43,217 nt of DNA from Candidatus Siliceabacter maunaloa (lineage in GTDB: Bacteria > Actinomycetota > Thermoleophilia > Solirubrobacterales > Solirubrobacteraceae), in NCBI GenBank assembly GCA_024330185.1, contig JANDLV010000035.1:1-43217 (forward strand). The letters run 5' to 3'. Below are positions 7,271-16,400 of this stretch, piece after piece; position 1 is the stretch's first letter, and each line of letters starts with the position of its first letter. The notes beneath the pieces were generated by a model, which worked only from the letters and a program-made list of their open reading frames with translations, did not search any database and was not told the origin of the DNA. The position numbers were made by a program, and so were the translations under genes.

Positions 7271-7719
7271 CAGTCCAGCCGCCCTGGCAGCCCCGCGCGC
7301 TCGAACACCGCGGCGACCTTCGAGGCGTCGACCGGCTCGTCGGGGTAGCGCACGAAGGCCTCGCGGTCGCGCTCGACCGCCGAACGCGTGACGAACGCGG
7401 TGACCTCCTTGATCCTGTCCCCCTCGAAGGTGAGCACGTCGAGCGCGAACGGGCGGAAGCAGCCCTCGTCCTCGCGCCACGTGTAGGCGCCGACCGCCGG
7501 CTGCCCGTCGGAGCGAGTGACCAGGTGCTTCCAGCGAGACATGCCCGACAGCGGGTACATGGCGAGAGATGCACGCACCTCCCCGTGGCCGCGAAACAAC
7601 GTCGCCAGCGGGGGCATCGACCAGGCGGCGTCCCGGGCCAGCATGGACACGACGGTGTCGACGTCGCCGCCGGCCATGGCCTCCATGTAGCCTTCGGCCG
7701 CCTGGCCGAGCCCCACCAC
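7270..7719 (-). CDS. SnoaL/NTF2-like protein resembling an ECF sigma C-terminal domain
   Basis: About 149 aa from GTG 7719 (a second GTG at 7716 is possible). The sequence AAEGYMEAMAGGDVDTVVSMLARDAAWSMPPLATLFRGHGEV, then GDRIKEVTAFV, and the end VFERAGLPGRLD match the SnoaL-like tail of TIGR02960-type ECF sigma factors. No sigma2 or sigma4 domain precedes it. It is either a stand-alone NTF2-fold protein or the surviving tail of a deleted sigma gene. Translation is coupled to the downstream glycosylase. Confidence 0.65.
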   Translation of the reverse strand: MVGLGQAAEGYMEAMAGGDVDTVVSMLARDAAWSMPPLATLFRGHGEVRASLAMYPLSGMSRWKHLVTRSDGQPAVGAYTWREDEGCFRPFALDVLTFEGDRIKEVTAFVTRSAVERDREAFVRYPDEPVDASKVAAVFERAGLPGRLD

Positions 7720-7753
7720 GGCGAGCTGCTGGCCCACTGCACGGTCACTCGAC

Positions 7754-7940
7754 GAAGGCCTCGTCACGGTCGCCCACTGGGCGGACCTCGGCGTTCCCGT
7801 GGATCTCGCGGATGAGCTGGGTGCTCGCGCGTGACCCGGGAGGAGCGAGTCATCTGTAGCAGGGCTTTGAGTCTGGCTCGCCGCGGGACGCCTTTCCTGA
7901 GAGCGGTGGCGTTCCTCCCTCGACGGCCACGTCTGGGAGC
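7754..7940 (-). other. Non-coding or remnant stretch between cobIJ and the SnoaL gene
   Basis: One minus frame reads RASTQLIREIHGNAEVRPVGDRDEAFVE before a TGA at about 7748-7750. It looks like the C-terminus of a lost protein, because no start or upstream coding continues it. The rest has no feature I can name. The cobalamin operon therefore ends at cobIJ. Confidence 0.35.
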
Positions 7941-9452
7941 TCATGCACATGGAGCAGCAGTGGGCGCGTAGCTGCGCGGCGTGTAGACGCGGGGCGTGCC
8001 GTTGGTGCCGGGCACGACCCGCGTCTGCGACGAGCCGACGAGCAGCAGCGTGCGCATGTCCACGGCGTCGCAGTCCAGGTCGCGCAGCGTCGTGACGGTG
8101 ACCGACTCCTCGTCGGAACCCACGGCACGCGCCACGACGACCGGCGTGTCGGGGGTCCGGTGGTTGAGCAGCACCGTGCGGGCGCGCTCGAGCTGCTCCT
8201 TGCGCGTGCGCGACGCGGGGTTGTAGAGCGCGAGGGCGAGGTCGGCTACGCCCGCGGCGTCCAGCCGGCGCTCGACGATCTCCCACGGCTTGAGCTGGTC
8301 GGAGAGCGAGATGACGCAGAAGTCGTGGCCCAGCGGCGCGCCGACCCGTGCGGCGGCGGCCTGCATCGCCGACACGCCGGGGACGACGCGCACGTCGACG
8401 CCGTCGCCGTCGGCCTCGGCGACCTCGAGCACGGCGGCGGCCATGGCGAAGATCCCCGGATCGCCGGAGGAGACGACGGCCACCCGGGCTCCGCCGGCCG
8501 CGAGGTCCAGCGCCAGGCGCGCGCGGTGGGCCTCCACCCGGTTGTCGCTGGCGTGCAGGCGCTGGCCGGGGCGCGGCGTCACGCGCGCGAGGTACGTCGT
8601 GTAGCCCACGAGCTCCTCGGCCTCGGCGAGCTCGGCGCGCGCCTCGGGCGTGAGCCACTGCGGCCCGCCCGGGCCCAGGCCGACGACCGATACCCGGCCG
8701 GGTCGCGCAGCGCCGTCGCGTTCCGCGCCGGTGGGGTTGGCGGTGGGCACGAGCAGGAGCGACATGTAGGGGACGTCGCCCTCGACCTCGTCCAGCGGCG
8801 CCACGCGCTGCTCCGGCGCGCTCGCGCGCTCCACGTAGACGGCGCGGTCGGCCACGCCGGCGCGCTGTGCGGCGTCGCGCGCGCCCTCGAAGCTGCGCCC
8901 GAGCTTCATGACCACAGCGGCGTCGGCGCCGCGCAGGCCGGCGGCGAGCCCCTCGGCGCCCATCGTGCCGGGGAGCACGGTGAAGACGTCGTCGCGCTTG
9001 GCCAGCGGCGTTCCGGCCGCCGCGGCGGCGGCGCTGAACGCCGTCACTCCCGGGATCACCTCGGTGGCGAAGCGGTGCGCGAGGCGCTCGTGCAGGTACA
9101 TGTAGGAGCCGTAGAAGAACGGGTCGCCCTCGCACAAGACGGCGACGTCGCGCCCCGCCGCCAGGTGCTCGGCGAGCTGCTGCGCGCTGGCGTCGTAGAA
9201 GTCGCGCAGGAGGCGCTCATAGGCCTCCCGCGACGCTGTCGCCTCCGTGGTGACCGGGTAGGTCATCGCGACCTCGATCTGCTCGGGCCCCATGTAGGGC
9301 GCCGCCGCACGCCGTGCGACGCCGCGGCGGTTGCGGGCTGTGGGGTAGGCGACGACCGCGGCCGCCTCGATGACGCGCTGGGCCTTGACTGTGACGAGCT
9401 CGGGGTCGCCCGGGCCGACCCCGACGCCATACAGCCGTCCCGTGGCGGTCAC
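7941..9452 (-). CDS. cobIJ: CobI-CobJ fusion: precorrin-2 C20- and precorrin-3B C17-methyltransferase
   Basis: 503 aa with two SAM-dependent tetrapyrrole methylase domains. The CobI half (about 1-245) starts [21 protein letters not shown] and has [13 protein letters not shown]. The CobJ half (about 258-500) has [28 protein letters not shown] and [14 protein letters not shown]. CobI methylates C20 of precorrin-2; CobJ methylates C17 with ring contraction of precorrin-3B. The fusion is common in actinobacteria. The GTG start at 9452 is fixed by the GTGA overlap with cobH. It is the last gene of the riboswitch-controlled operon here; later cob genes must be elsewhere. Confidence 0.95.
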   Translation of the reverse strand: MTATGRLYGVGVGPGDPELVTVKAQRVIEAAAVVAYPTARNRRGVARRAAAPYMGPEQIEVAMTYPVTTEATASREAYERLLRDFYDASAQQLAEHLAAGRDVAVLCEGDPFFYGSYMYLHERLAHRFATEVIPGVTAFSAAAAAAGTPLAKRDDVFTVLPGTMGAEGLAAGLRGADAAVVMKLGRSFEGARDAAQRAGVADRAVYVERASAPEQRVAPLDEVEGDVPYMSLLLVPTANPTGAERDGAARPGRVSVVGLGPGGPQWLTPEARAELAEAEELVGYTTYLARVTPRPGQRLHASDNRVEAHRARLALDLAAGGARVAVVSSGDPGIFAMAAAVLEVAEADGDGVDVRVVPGVSAMQAAAARVGAPLGHDFCVISLSDQLKPWEIVERRLDAAGVADLALALYNPASRTRKEQLERARTVLLNHRTPDTPVVVARAVGSDEESVTVTTLRDLDCDAVDMRTLLLVGSSQTRVVPGTNGTPRVYTPRSYAPTAAPCA

Positions 9453-10075
9453 TCCTGCTCCCGGGCGAGGGCGTTGACGGCGGCGGCCGCGAGGGCGCTG
9501 CCGCCGCGGCGGCCGTGGACGACGAGGTGCTCGAGCGTCGCCGGGTGCTCGGCCAGGGCGACCTTGGACTCCGCCGCGCCGATGAAGCCCACCGGGACCC
9601 CGACCACCGCGGCAGGGCGCGGGGCGCCCTGGGCGACGAGCTCGAGCAGGCGGAACAGCGCGGTGGGTGCGTTGCCGACGACGGCCACAGCGCCCTCCAG
9701 TCGGTCGCGCCAGAGCTCCAGGGCGGCGGCGGTACGGGTGGTGTCCAGTTCTCGCGCGAGGCCGGCGACGCGCGGTTCCGACAGGGTGCAGACGACGTCG
9801 TTGCCCGCGGGCAGGCGTGCCCGCGTGACGCCCGAGGCGACCATCGACGTGTCGCACAGGACCGGTGCTCCGGAGCGCAGGGCCGCCTGGGCGGCTGCGC
9901 CGAAGCCGGGCGAGGCGGCGACGTCATCGGTGAGGTCGACCATGCCGCAGGCGTGGATCATCCGCACGACGGTGCGTGCGAGGATGGGATCGAAGGCGTC
10001 GAGGTCGGCCTCGGCGCGGATCGTGGCGAACGACCGGCGGTAGATCTCCGCGCCGTCGCGCAGGTAGTTGGTCAC
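9449..10075 (-). CDS. cobH: Precorrin-8X methylmutase CobH
   Basis: 208 aa, near the family length of about 210. It starts [25 protein letters not shown] and has [10 protein letters not shown] with the expected catalytic H41, then [11 protein letters not shown] and [15 protein letters not shown]. CobH moves the C11 methyl group to C12, giving hydrogenobyrinate, a cytoplasmic step. The GTG start overlaps the cobG stop and the end overlaps cobIJ, so cobG-cobH-cobIJ are translated as a coupled set. Confidence 0.95.
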   Translation of the reverse strand: MTNYLRDGAEIYRRSFATIRAEADLDAFDPILARTVVRMIHACGMVDLTDDVAASPGFGAAAQAALRSGAPVLCDTSMVASGVTRARLPAGNDVVCTLSEPRVAGLARELDTTRTAAALELWRDRLEGAVAVVGNAPTALFRLLELVAQGAPRPAAVVGVPVGFIGAAESKVALAEHPATLEHLVVHGRRGGSALAAAAVNALAREQE

Positions 10076-11430
10076 GACGGCTCGCCCCGCTCGGCGAGCA
10101 GTGCGAGTGCGTCGGCGGCGGTCGCGACGTCGCGTCGCCGTCCGTGCGCCGTCTCAACGGTGAGGCCGGCCTGACCGGCCACGACAGCCGTGGCCACGCC
10201 GCGCGGCTCGCCGCAGCGCCGCTCGCAGGCCGACCAGTGCTCGGGCGGCGCGGCGGGGGAGCGCACCCCCGCGCGGCTGGTCGCCGCAGCGCGGACGTCC
10301 ACGCGCGCCCGCGTGCAGGCGCCGAGCCCGGCGCAGGTGGACAGTCCCTCCCAGCCCGAGCCCGCCTCGGTCACCAGGCCGAGCCGCGTCAGCTCGGCGA
10401 GGGCCGCCCGCGCATCGGCGGGCTGCACGTCCACGAGGGTGATGGTGCGCCGCACGGACACGCGCAGCGCGCCGCCGGTCTTCCGGGCCAGCGCGGCGAG
10501 GCCCGCGGCGCCGGGCCCGTCGATGCGCCCCAGCGGGGCGAGCGCCGTGAGCGCGATGGCGCCGTCGCGCTGCTGGCAGCGGCCGGGCGCGGGTGGAGCC
10601 GGTGCGCCGCGACGCGTAGCCGCGACCTCGGGCCGGCGACGATCGGTCGATTGGGCTCGGTGAGCGAGCCCGATCGAATCGTCCGCAGCTGGGGTCCCGC
10701 GGCGGGTCCGTTTCGGGCTCAGCGCGCCGCCCAGCGCCCACGCCACCCGCGCCGGACCGTCTTCGAGCTCCCCGATGCGCCAGCCACGCCCGCCGCCCTC
10801 GTCGTCGCCGCGCAGCGCCAGGAACGCCCGCGCCGCGGCCAGGGCGCAGCCGGCCGCGCCGGTTACCGGGACGGCGATCGTCGTCGGCCGCCCCGCGAGC
10901 ACGAGGCCGAAGCGGTCCGGGCCTTCAGCGAGCAGCGCCACGTCGGCCCCCGCCCGGGGCGCCACGCCGCTGCCGTCGTCGACGGCGAACAGGAACCGGC
11001 CGGGCAGGGCGGCGAGCGCGGCATCCGCGCACAGGCCCCGGTCGAGCGCAGCGACCACCCCGTCGACCTCGGCCAGGGCCGCCGGGTGGCGGCCGCCCAG
11101 CGGGTCGGCGGCGACGTTGCGCACGCGGTCGTGGACGGGAGAGGGCAGCAGGCCGGCGCGCTCCAGCAGCGCCGCGAGCGGCGCCACGGCCTCGGCCGCC
11201 ACGCCGCGGACCTGCACGTTGGCCCGCGAGGTGAGCTCGATGATGCCGTTGCCCAGGCCCGCAGCGTCCGCCAACGCGTCGGCGCCACGGGCGGGGAGCT
11301 GGCCGCCGGGCAGGCGGATGCGGGCCAGGCCGCCATCCTGCGCTGCGTGCAGGCGCAGCACGCCGGGGCAGCGGTCGTCGTGTGGCACAGTGGCGACCGC
11401 GGGGGCGCGGTGGACGAGCGCCGGCGCCAT
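10072..11430 (-). CDS. cobG: Precorrin-3B synthase CobG
   Basis: 452 aa of the nitrite/sulfite reductase-like ferredoxin fold. The N-terminal half has [24 protein letters not shown] and [17 protein letters not shown]; the C-terminal half binds the 4Fe-4S cluster through C366, C372 (CAGLGAC), C402 and C406 (CERRC). CobG hydroxylates precorrin-2-derived trimethyl intermediate with oxygen, marking the aerobic route. Residues about 243-295 are a low-complexity Arg/Ala/Pro insert containing a DNA hairpin (10647-10677), absent from the fold core. ATG start, 6 bases after the cbtA stop. Confidence 0.9.
   Translation of the reverse strand: MAPALVHRAPAVATVPHDDRCPGVLRLHAAQDGGLARIRLPGGQLPARGADALADAAGLGNGIIELTSRANVQVRGVAAEAVAPLAALLERAGLLPSPVHDRVRNVAADPLGGRHPAALAEVDGVVAALDRGLCADAALAALPGRFLFAVDDGSGVAPRAGADVALLAEGPDRFGLVLAGRPTTIAVPVTGAAGCALAAARAFLALRGDDEGGGRGWRIGELEDGPARVAWALGGALSPKRTRRGTPAADDSIGLAHRAQSTDRRRPEVAATRRGAPAPPAPGRCQQRDGAIALTALAPLGRIDGPGAAGLAALARKTGGALRVSVRRTITLVDVQPADARAALAELTRLGLVTEAGSGWEGLSTCAGLGACTRARVDVRAAATSRAGVRSPAAPPEHWSACERRCGEPRGVATAVVAGQAGLTVETAHGRRRDVATAADALALLAERGEPS
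10647..10677. repeat. Inverted repeat inside cobG
   Basis: A 13-base arm beginning TCGATTGGGCTCG (10647-10659) and CGAGCCCGATCGA (10665-10677), with loop GTGAG, match at 12 of 13 positions and the exception is a G-U pair. It is translated as part of a non-conserved insert of CobG (residues about 252-262). It is either a captured palindromic element or a transcript hairpin. Confidence 0.6.
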
Positions 11431-11436
11431 CCGCGA

Positions 11437-12207
11437 TCAGTCCCCCGCCGCCGCGAACCGACGGGACCGCCGGGGCGAGGGCAGCGGACGGCCGGACATG
11501 GCCCGCTGGGCGAGGGGAGCGAAGACCGCGCCGATCGTGCTCCACAGCACGAGCTGCGTCCCGATCGACGCCACGCGGAACTCCCACAGCGTGTCGGCGG
11601 GGAAGGTCGGCGGGATCGCGGCCCCGCCGGGCAGGGCGAGCGCGGCGAGGGTCGCGATCACCACGTAGCCCAGCGCCCCGAGGACGCTCGCGGTATCGCC
11701 GGACAGGCGCGCGGCGAGCCCGCGCCGCAGCCGCCAGCCCGCCACGGCGGCCGCGACGGAGATGCCGACCATCGTGAGGTAGAGCGCGGTGCGCTCCCCG
11801 ATGGTGTCGGGGTCGCCGACGGCCGGCGGGTTGGGCGGGTACTTCAGCGCCGGGACCAGGAAGACCACTACGAACGCCGCCGCCGCGAGCCCCAGCGCGG
11901 TGGTGCCGGGACACCACCGCCCGCGGCCGATCCGTCCGTACCCGAGCGCGAAGACGAGCGCGAAGAGCCCGCCGAGCGCCAGGCCGTAGACCAGGGAGGC
12001 GCTGAGGAGCCCGAGGCCCTTCTGGGCGTTGCGCGAAACGGGCTCGGACTGCGGCTCCCCCGCGGCGCTCACCGCCGGCGCACCGGCCTCCTCGTAGGCG
12101 ATCGCCGCATCCACGGCGGGCTCCCCGACGACGGTCTCGAAGGCGAAGGCGAGCACGCCGGCGACCACGCCGGCCACGAGCCCGCAGATGAGCAACGTCC
12201 TGACCAT
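11437..12207 (-). CDS. cbtA: Cobalt transporter subunit CbtA
   Basis: 256 aa integral membrane protein with an N-terminal helix (VRTLLICGLVAGVVAGVLAFAFETVVGEPAVDAAIAYEE), then helices around LVYGLALGGLFALVFALGYG, TTALGLAAAAFVVVFLVPAL, MVGISVAAAVAGW and a C-terminal pair. KYPPNPPAVGDPDTIGERT is a conserved CbtA loop. CbtA with CbtB is predicted to import cobalt for B12 synthesis, and the pair is usually under a B12 riboswitch, as here. The gap from cbtB is 21 bases. Confidence 0.93.
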   Translation of the reverse strand: MVRTLLICGLVAGVVAGVLAFAFETVVGEPAVDAAIAYEEAGAPAVSAAGEPQSEPVSRNAQKGLGLLSASLVYGLALGGLFALVFALGYGRIGRGRWCPGTTALGLAAAAFVVVFLVPALKYPPNPPAVGDPDTIGERTALYLTMVGISVAAAVAGWRLRRGLAARLSGDTASVLGALGYVVIATLAALALPGGAAIPPTFPADTLWEFRVASIGTQLVLWSTIGAVFAPLAQRAMSGRPLPSPRRSRRFAAAGD

Positions 12208-12228
12208 CCCGACGAGTCCGCGCGGGCG

Positions 12229-12429
12229 TCAGTGGCAGGGGAAGCCCAGCAGGTGGCGCCCGTCGTGCACCCACTCGTGCAGCGCCGCCCCCTCACCGAA
12301 GCCCACGAGGTAGGTCAGCAGGAGCAGGGCGCCTCCGAACAGCGTCCAGGGCCAGGCCTCGCGCAGCGAGATGGCGGGAGGGTGGAGCGTGCCGGCCTCG
12401 CCGGAAGGCACTGCGGTGGCATCGGACAT
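12229..12429 (-). CDS. cbtB: Cobalt transporter subunit CbtB
   Basis: 66 aa, one transmembrane helix (about 27-45, PWTLFGGALLLLTYLVGF) and the diagnostic His-rich end HEWVHDGRHLLGFPCH, a likely metal-binding motif. GGAGG lies 5 bases before ATG 12429. It is the first gene after the cobalamin riboswitch; high B12 should turn off this gene and the whole cbtBA-cobG-cobH-cobIJ unit. Confidence 0.93.
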   Translation of the reverse strand: MSDATAVPSGEAGTLHPPAISLREAWPWTLFGGALLLLTYLVGFGEGAALHEWVHDGRHLLGFPCH

Positions 12430-12465
12430 GTGGACCTCCAGGGGATTGCGCGTCCCCGTAAACGG

Positions 12466-12600
12466 TTCAAAGCGACGATCCGAGTCTCCTGGCTCCCGGG
12501 ACGCCGTCCCGGTGACAGTGGCGCGACCGCGCCGGATTCCCACCGGCTTCCTCGTCCGTCGCTTCTGGGCGGCGGCAGTCTATCCGGCCTTCAGCCCGTC
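12466..12600 (-). ncRNA. Cobalamin (B12) riboswitch
   Basis: On the minus strand the conserved core reads GAGGAAGCCGGTGGGAATCC, then GCGCGGTCGCGCCACTGT, then GAGCCAGGAGACTC (plus positions about 12482-12555). These are the class-defining blocks, in order, of the adenosylcobalamin aptamer. It lies 40-170 bases before cbtB, fitting translational or transcriptional control of cobalt uptake and corrin synthesis. Outer helix limits are approximate. Confidence 0.93.
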
Positions 12601-12612
12601 TGCACACGAGCC

Positions 12613-12864
12613 TCAGCGGTCGGAGAGCCTGCGGTCCTGCACGATCCAGGCGACGCCCTGTGCCGTGAGCGCCCATCCGCCGTCGGCCAACAGGACCACG
12701 AGGCCCTCTTCCTCGAGCGACTGCAGGTTCAGCGGCGTGCGCATGTCGCCGCGTCCGCGTCCGATGACCTCGTCCAGGTCGGCGACAGCCACCGCGACGT
12801 CCGCCTCGCCGCCCGACAGCCTCCACAACGCGGTCAACATGTGCGCGAGGTCGCGTCGGCTCAT
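12613..12864 (-). CDS. Small winged-helix-like hypothetical protein
   Basis: 83 aa. MSRRDLAHMLTALWRLSGGEADVAVAVADLDEVIG, then LNLQSLEEEGLVVLLADGGWALTAQGVAWI: a helix-helix-strand pattern with a C-terminal wing-like LTAQGVAW, resembling short winged-helix domains. No strong ribosome site is seen. It ends just upstream of the riboswitch, and a transcript could run into it, but function and link to B12 are unknown. Confidence 0.6.
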   Translation of the reverse strand: MSRRDLAHMLTALWRLSGGEADVAVAVADLDEVIGRGRGDMRTPLNLQSLEEEGLVVLLADGGWALTAQGVAWIVQDRRLSDR

Positions 12865-13016
12865 GGCGGGATCCTGCCAGGCCAGTAGAATGGCGTGTTC
12901 AGGGCCACTTCACCGCTCCTGCGAAGCGAGTTCGCGCAGAGCACAGCGACGGAAGAGCCGTCCCCATCGAGCAGGACGCCGCGACCGGCGGATCCGCGCT
13001 CGGGAAGGTCGCCGAC

Positions 13017-13361
13017 ATGCAGACCCAGCCCACCCAGCACGACCACGGTGGTCAGCCGGGCGAACGGACCTCCGACGCGAAGTCGGAGGCACCCGACGAC
13101 GACGCCATCCGCACCCTGGTCAAGCGCCTGTCGCGACGCCACCGCTCCGGCGGCCAGGTGATCGAGCGCGCCGCGATCCTCGCGGCGGGCGCCGACTCGT
13201 CGGCGATCCTGCGGTGGATCGCCGCCCACGCCGGGGAGCCCGAGGAGCTGGCCCCCTTGACCGCCGGCCGCGGCCTGCACGCCGCGCGGCTCAGCGACGG
13301 CGGCGGGGCGGGCGGCCGGACGCCGCTGCGCTACGTGCTTCCTGCCGGGGCGCTCTCCTAG
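13017..13361 (+). CDS. Hypothetical protein upstream of recC
   Basis: 114 aa, with GGAAGG 8 bases before ATG. The hydrophilic N-terminus (about 1-27) is followed by a helical core DAIRTLVKRLSRRHRSGGQVIERAAILAAGADSSAILRWIAAHAG and a basic end (GLHAARLSDGG...LRYVLPAGALS). It is divergent from the 83-aa gene and 120 bases upstream of recC on the same strand, so it may share the recCBD promoter. No family is recognised. Confidence 0.6.
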   Translation: MQTQPTQHDHGGQPGERTSDAKSEAPDDDAIRTLVKRLSRRHRSGGQVIERAAILAAGADSSAILRWIAAHAGEPEELAPLTAGRGLHAARLSDGGGAGGRTPLRYVLPAGALS

Positions 13362-13481
13362 AGGCCCAGCTCGCCGAGGCGGTCCTGAAGCTCGCGTAGC
13401 ACGCGTCAGACCACCGCGGACCGCTGCCACCCGAGGGCATGGGGCGTCGACTGTCGCGTGTGACCGGGAGAATGGTGCGAC

Positions 13482-16400
13482 GTGCTGCACGTCCATCGAG
13501 CTGATCGCGCCGACGTCCTGGTGGAGGCGCTCGGCGCGCTGTTGGCCGAGCCCCAACCCGATCCGTTCGCGCCCGAGGTCGTCGCCGTCCCGACCCGGGG
13601 CATGGAGCGCTGGCTCACCCAGCGGCTGTCGGGGGTGCTGGGCACCACGGCGGGCCGCACGGACGGCGTCTGCGCCAACGTCGCGTTCCCGTCGCCCCAC
13701 CAGGTGGTGACCGGGGCGATCGCCGCGGCGTCGGGGATCGACCCGCAGTGCGATCCGTGGGTCGCCGAGCGGATGGTCTGGCCGCTGCTCGAGGTGGTCG
13801 ACGGCTGCCTGGCCGAGCCGTGGCTTGCGGTCCTCGCCGTGCACCTGGACCCGGGCCGCGACGGGGGCACCGAGCTCGGAGCGCGCCGGTTCGGCGTGGT
13901 GCGCCACCTGGCCGGCCTGTTCGATCGCTACGGGCTGCACCGGCCCGAGCTGCTGCGCGCGTGGGCGATCGGCTCTGATGCGGGGAGCCCGTGGCAGTCG
14001 GAGCTGTGGAGGCGCCTGCGTGAGCGGATCGGCTCTCCCTCGATCGCCGAGCGACTCGCGGACGCGGCCGTGCTCCTTCGCGAGGACCCGGCCCTCCTGG
14101 ACCTCCCCGACCGCCTCGCGCTGTTCGGCCTCACCCGGCTCCCCGCCGGCCAGCTCACGATCCTGCGCGCCATCTCCGCGCGGCGCGACGTGCACCTGTT
14201 CCTGCTGCACCCCTCCCCGGCGCTGTGGGAGCGCATCAGCGAGACGGCCGGCGCGCCGATCGTTGAACGCAGCGAGGATCACACGGCGACCGTGCCGGCC
14301 AACCGGCTGTTGGCCTCCTGGGGGCAGGACGCGCGCGAGCTGCAGCTCGTGCTCGCGGACGCCGGCGCGGACGGGGCGGCCGATCACCACCATCCGTGCG
14401 AGCGCGCGCGCGACTTCCTGCTGCGCCGGATCCAGGCCGACGTGCAGGCCGACGCGCCGGCGCCGGGGTCGCCGCTGCCCGGCGACGAGGATCTGCGTAC
14501 CGCGCTCGATCCAGGCGACCGCAGCCTCCAGGTCCATGCCTGCCACGGCCGCGCGCGGCAGGTCGAGATCCTGCGCGACGCGTTGCTGCACCTGCTGCAG
14601 GACGACGACAGCCTCGAGCCTCGCGACATCATCGTGATGTGCCCCGACATCGAGACGTTCGCGCCGCTCATCCACGCCACGTTCGGCGCCGGGCAGGTCG
14701 TCGCGGAGGAGGACGCCGACGAGCCTGGCGGGGTGCCCGCCGCGCTGCGCACGCCCGACCTGCGGGTGCGCCTCGCCGACCGCTCGCTGCGCCAGACCAA
14801 CGCAGTGCTCGGCGTCGTCGCCGGGGTCCTCGAGCTCGCCCAGCGCCGGCTCACCGCCTCGCAGGTCCTCGACCTCGCCGACCGCGAGCCCGTCCGCCGG
14901 CGCTTCGGCTTCGACGACGACGATCTCGCGCGCATCCAGGACTGGGTCGCCCAGAGCGGCATCCGCTGGGGCCTGGACGCCGCGCATCGCCAGCCCTACA
15001 AGCTCGACCGCCTGGCCGCCGGGACCTGGAGGGCGGGCCTGGACCGCGTCCTGCTCGGCGTCGCGATGACCGAGGACGGCCACCGGCTCTACGGCGACAC
15101 GCTGCCCCTCGACGACGTCGAGAGCGGCGCGATCGATCTCGCCGGGCGCCTGTCGGAGCTAGTCGACCGCCTCGGCGCGGCGCTCGACGCGTTGAAGGCT
15201 CCCAAGACGCTCGACGCGTGGGCCCAGGCGATCACCGAGACGGCGCAGTCGCTCACGGCGACCACGCCCCGCGACGCCTGGCAGCAGGCCGAGCTCCAGC
15301 GGGTGCTCGACGCGGTCCTCGACGAGGCACGGGCGTCCGGTTCCAGCGCCGCGCTCACGCTGTCGCTGCCCGAGGTCCGGGCGCTGCTCGCCGGGCGCCT
15401 GGAGGGCCGGCCGACACGGGCGAACTTCCGCACCGGCCATCTGACCGTCTGCACGCTCATGCCGATGCGCTCGGTGCCTCACCGCGTCGTCTGCCTGCTC
15501 GGCCTGGACGACGACGTCTTCCCGCGCAGGTCGCCGCGCGACGGCGACGACCTCATGCTCGACGACCCGCACGTCGGCGAGCGCGACGCGCGCAGCGAGG
15601 ACCGCCAGCTGCTGCTCGACGCGTTGATGGCGGCCACCGACCGGCTGATCGTCACCTACACGGGCAACGACGAGCGCACGAACGTGGTGCGCCCGCCCGC
15701 CGTGCCGATCGGCGAGCTGCTCGACACGGTCGATCGCACCGCGCGCACGAACACCGCCCGCCCCACCCGCGCGCGCGACCACGTCGTGATCCGCCACCCG
15801 CTGCAGCCCTTCGACCCGCGCAACTTCATCGCCGGCGAGCTTCGCGACGACCGCGTCTGGAGCTTCGACGCTGTGACGCTGCAGGGCGCCCGCGCGCTCA
15901 CGGCGCAACGTCGCGAGCCCCGGCCGTTCCTCGCGGGCCCGTTGCCCGACAGGCCGCCACAGCTCGTCGAGCTCGACCATCTCGTGCGCTTCCTCGAGCG
16001 GCCCGTCCGCGCGTTCCTGCGCGTGCGGCTGGGCATTACGCTGGGGGACTACAGCGACGAGGTCGACGACACGCTCGCGGTCGAGCTGGACCACCTCGAG
16101 GCGTGGGCCGTCGGCCGGCGCCTGCTCGATGCCCGCCTGGCGGGCACCGACCTCGACGAGGCGCTCGCCGCCGAGCGAGCGCGCGGCTCGCTGCCGCCCG
16201 GGGCGCTGGCGGCGGGGCTCATCGCCACGGTCCGCCCGCGCGTGGAGGCCGTCGCCGCGAGCGCGATCGCGGCCACCGGGGAGGGCGGCGAGGCGGAGTC
16301 GGTCGACGTCAAGGTCGCCCTCGGCGGCGGGCGGACCCTCAGCGGCACCGTGCCCGGGGTACACGGCGACCTGCTGCGCACGGTCACCTACTCCAGGGTC

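Noticed and set aside
7850-7910. CTCTCAGGAAAGG near 7890 (minus strand) resembles the 3' end of a glycine riboswitch.
   Set aside because: The upstream GGAGAG and CGCCGAAGGGGCAA blocks are absent and no glycine-cleavage gene follows.
8160-10043. Long plus-strand open frame opposite cobIJ and cobH.
   Set aside because: It is a shadow of GC-rich coding on the other strand: His/Arg/Gly/Ala-rich with no motif, while the minus frame has clear CobI/CobJ/CobH motifs.
9976-12888. 970-codon plus-strand frame across cobG, cbtA, cbtB and the riboswitch.
   Set aside because: Antisense shadow; composition is Arg/Gly/Ala/His-biased and the genes on the minus strand are well recognised.
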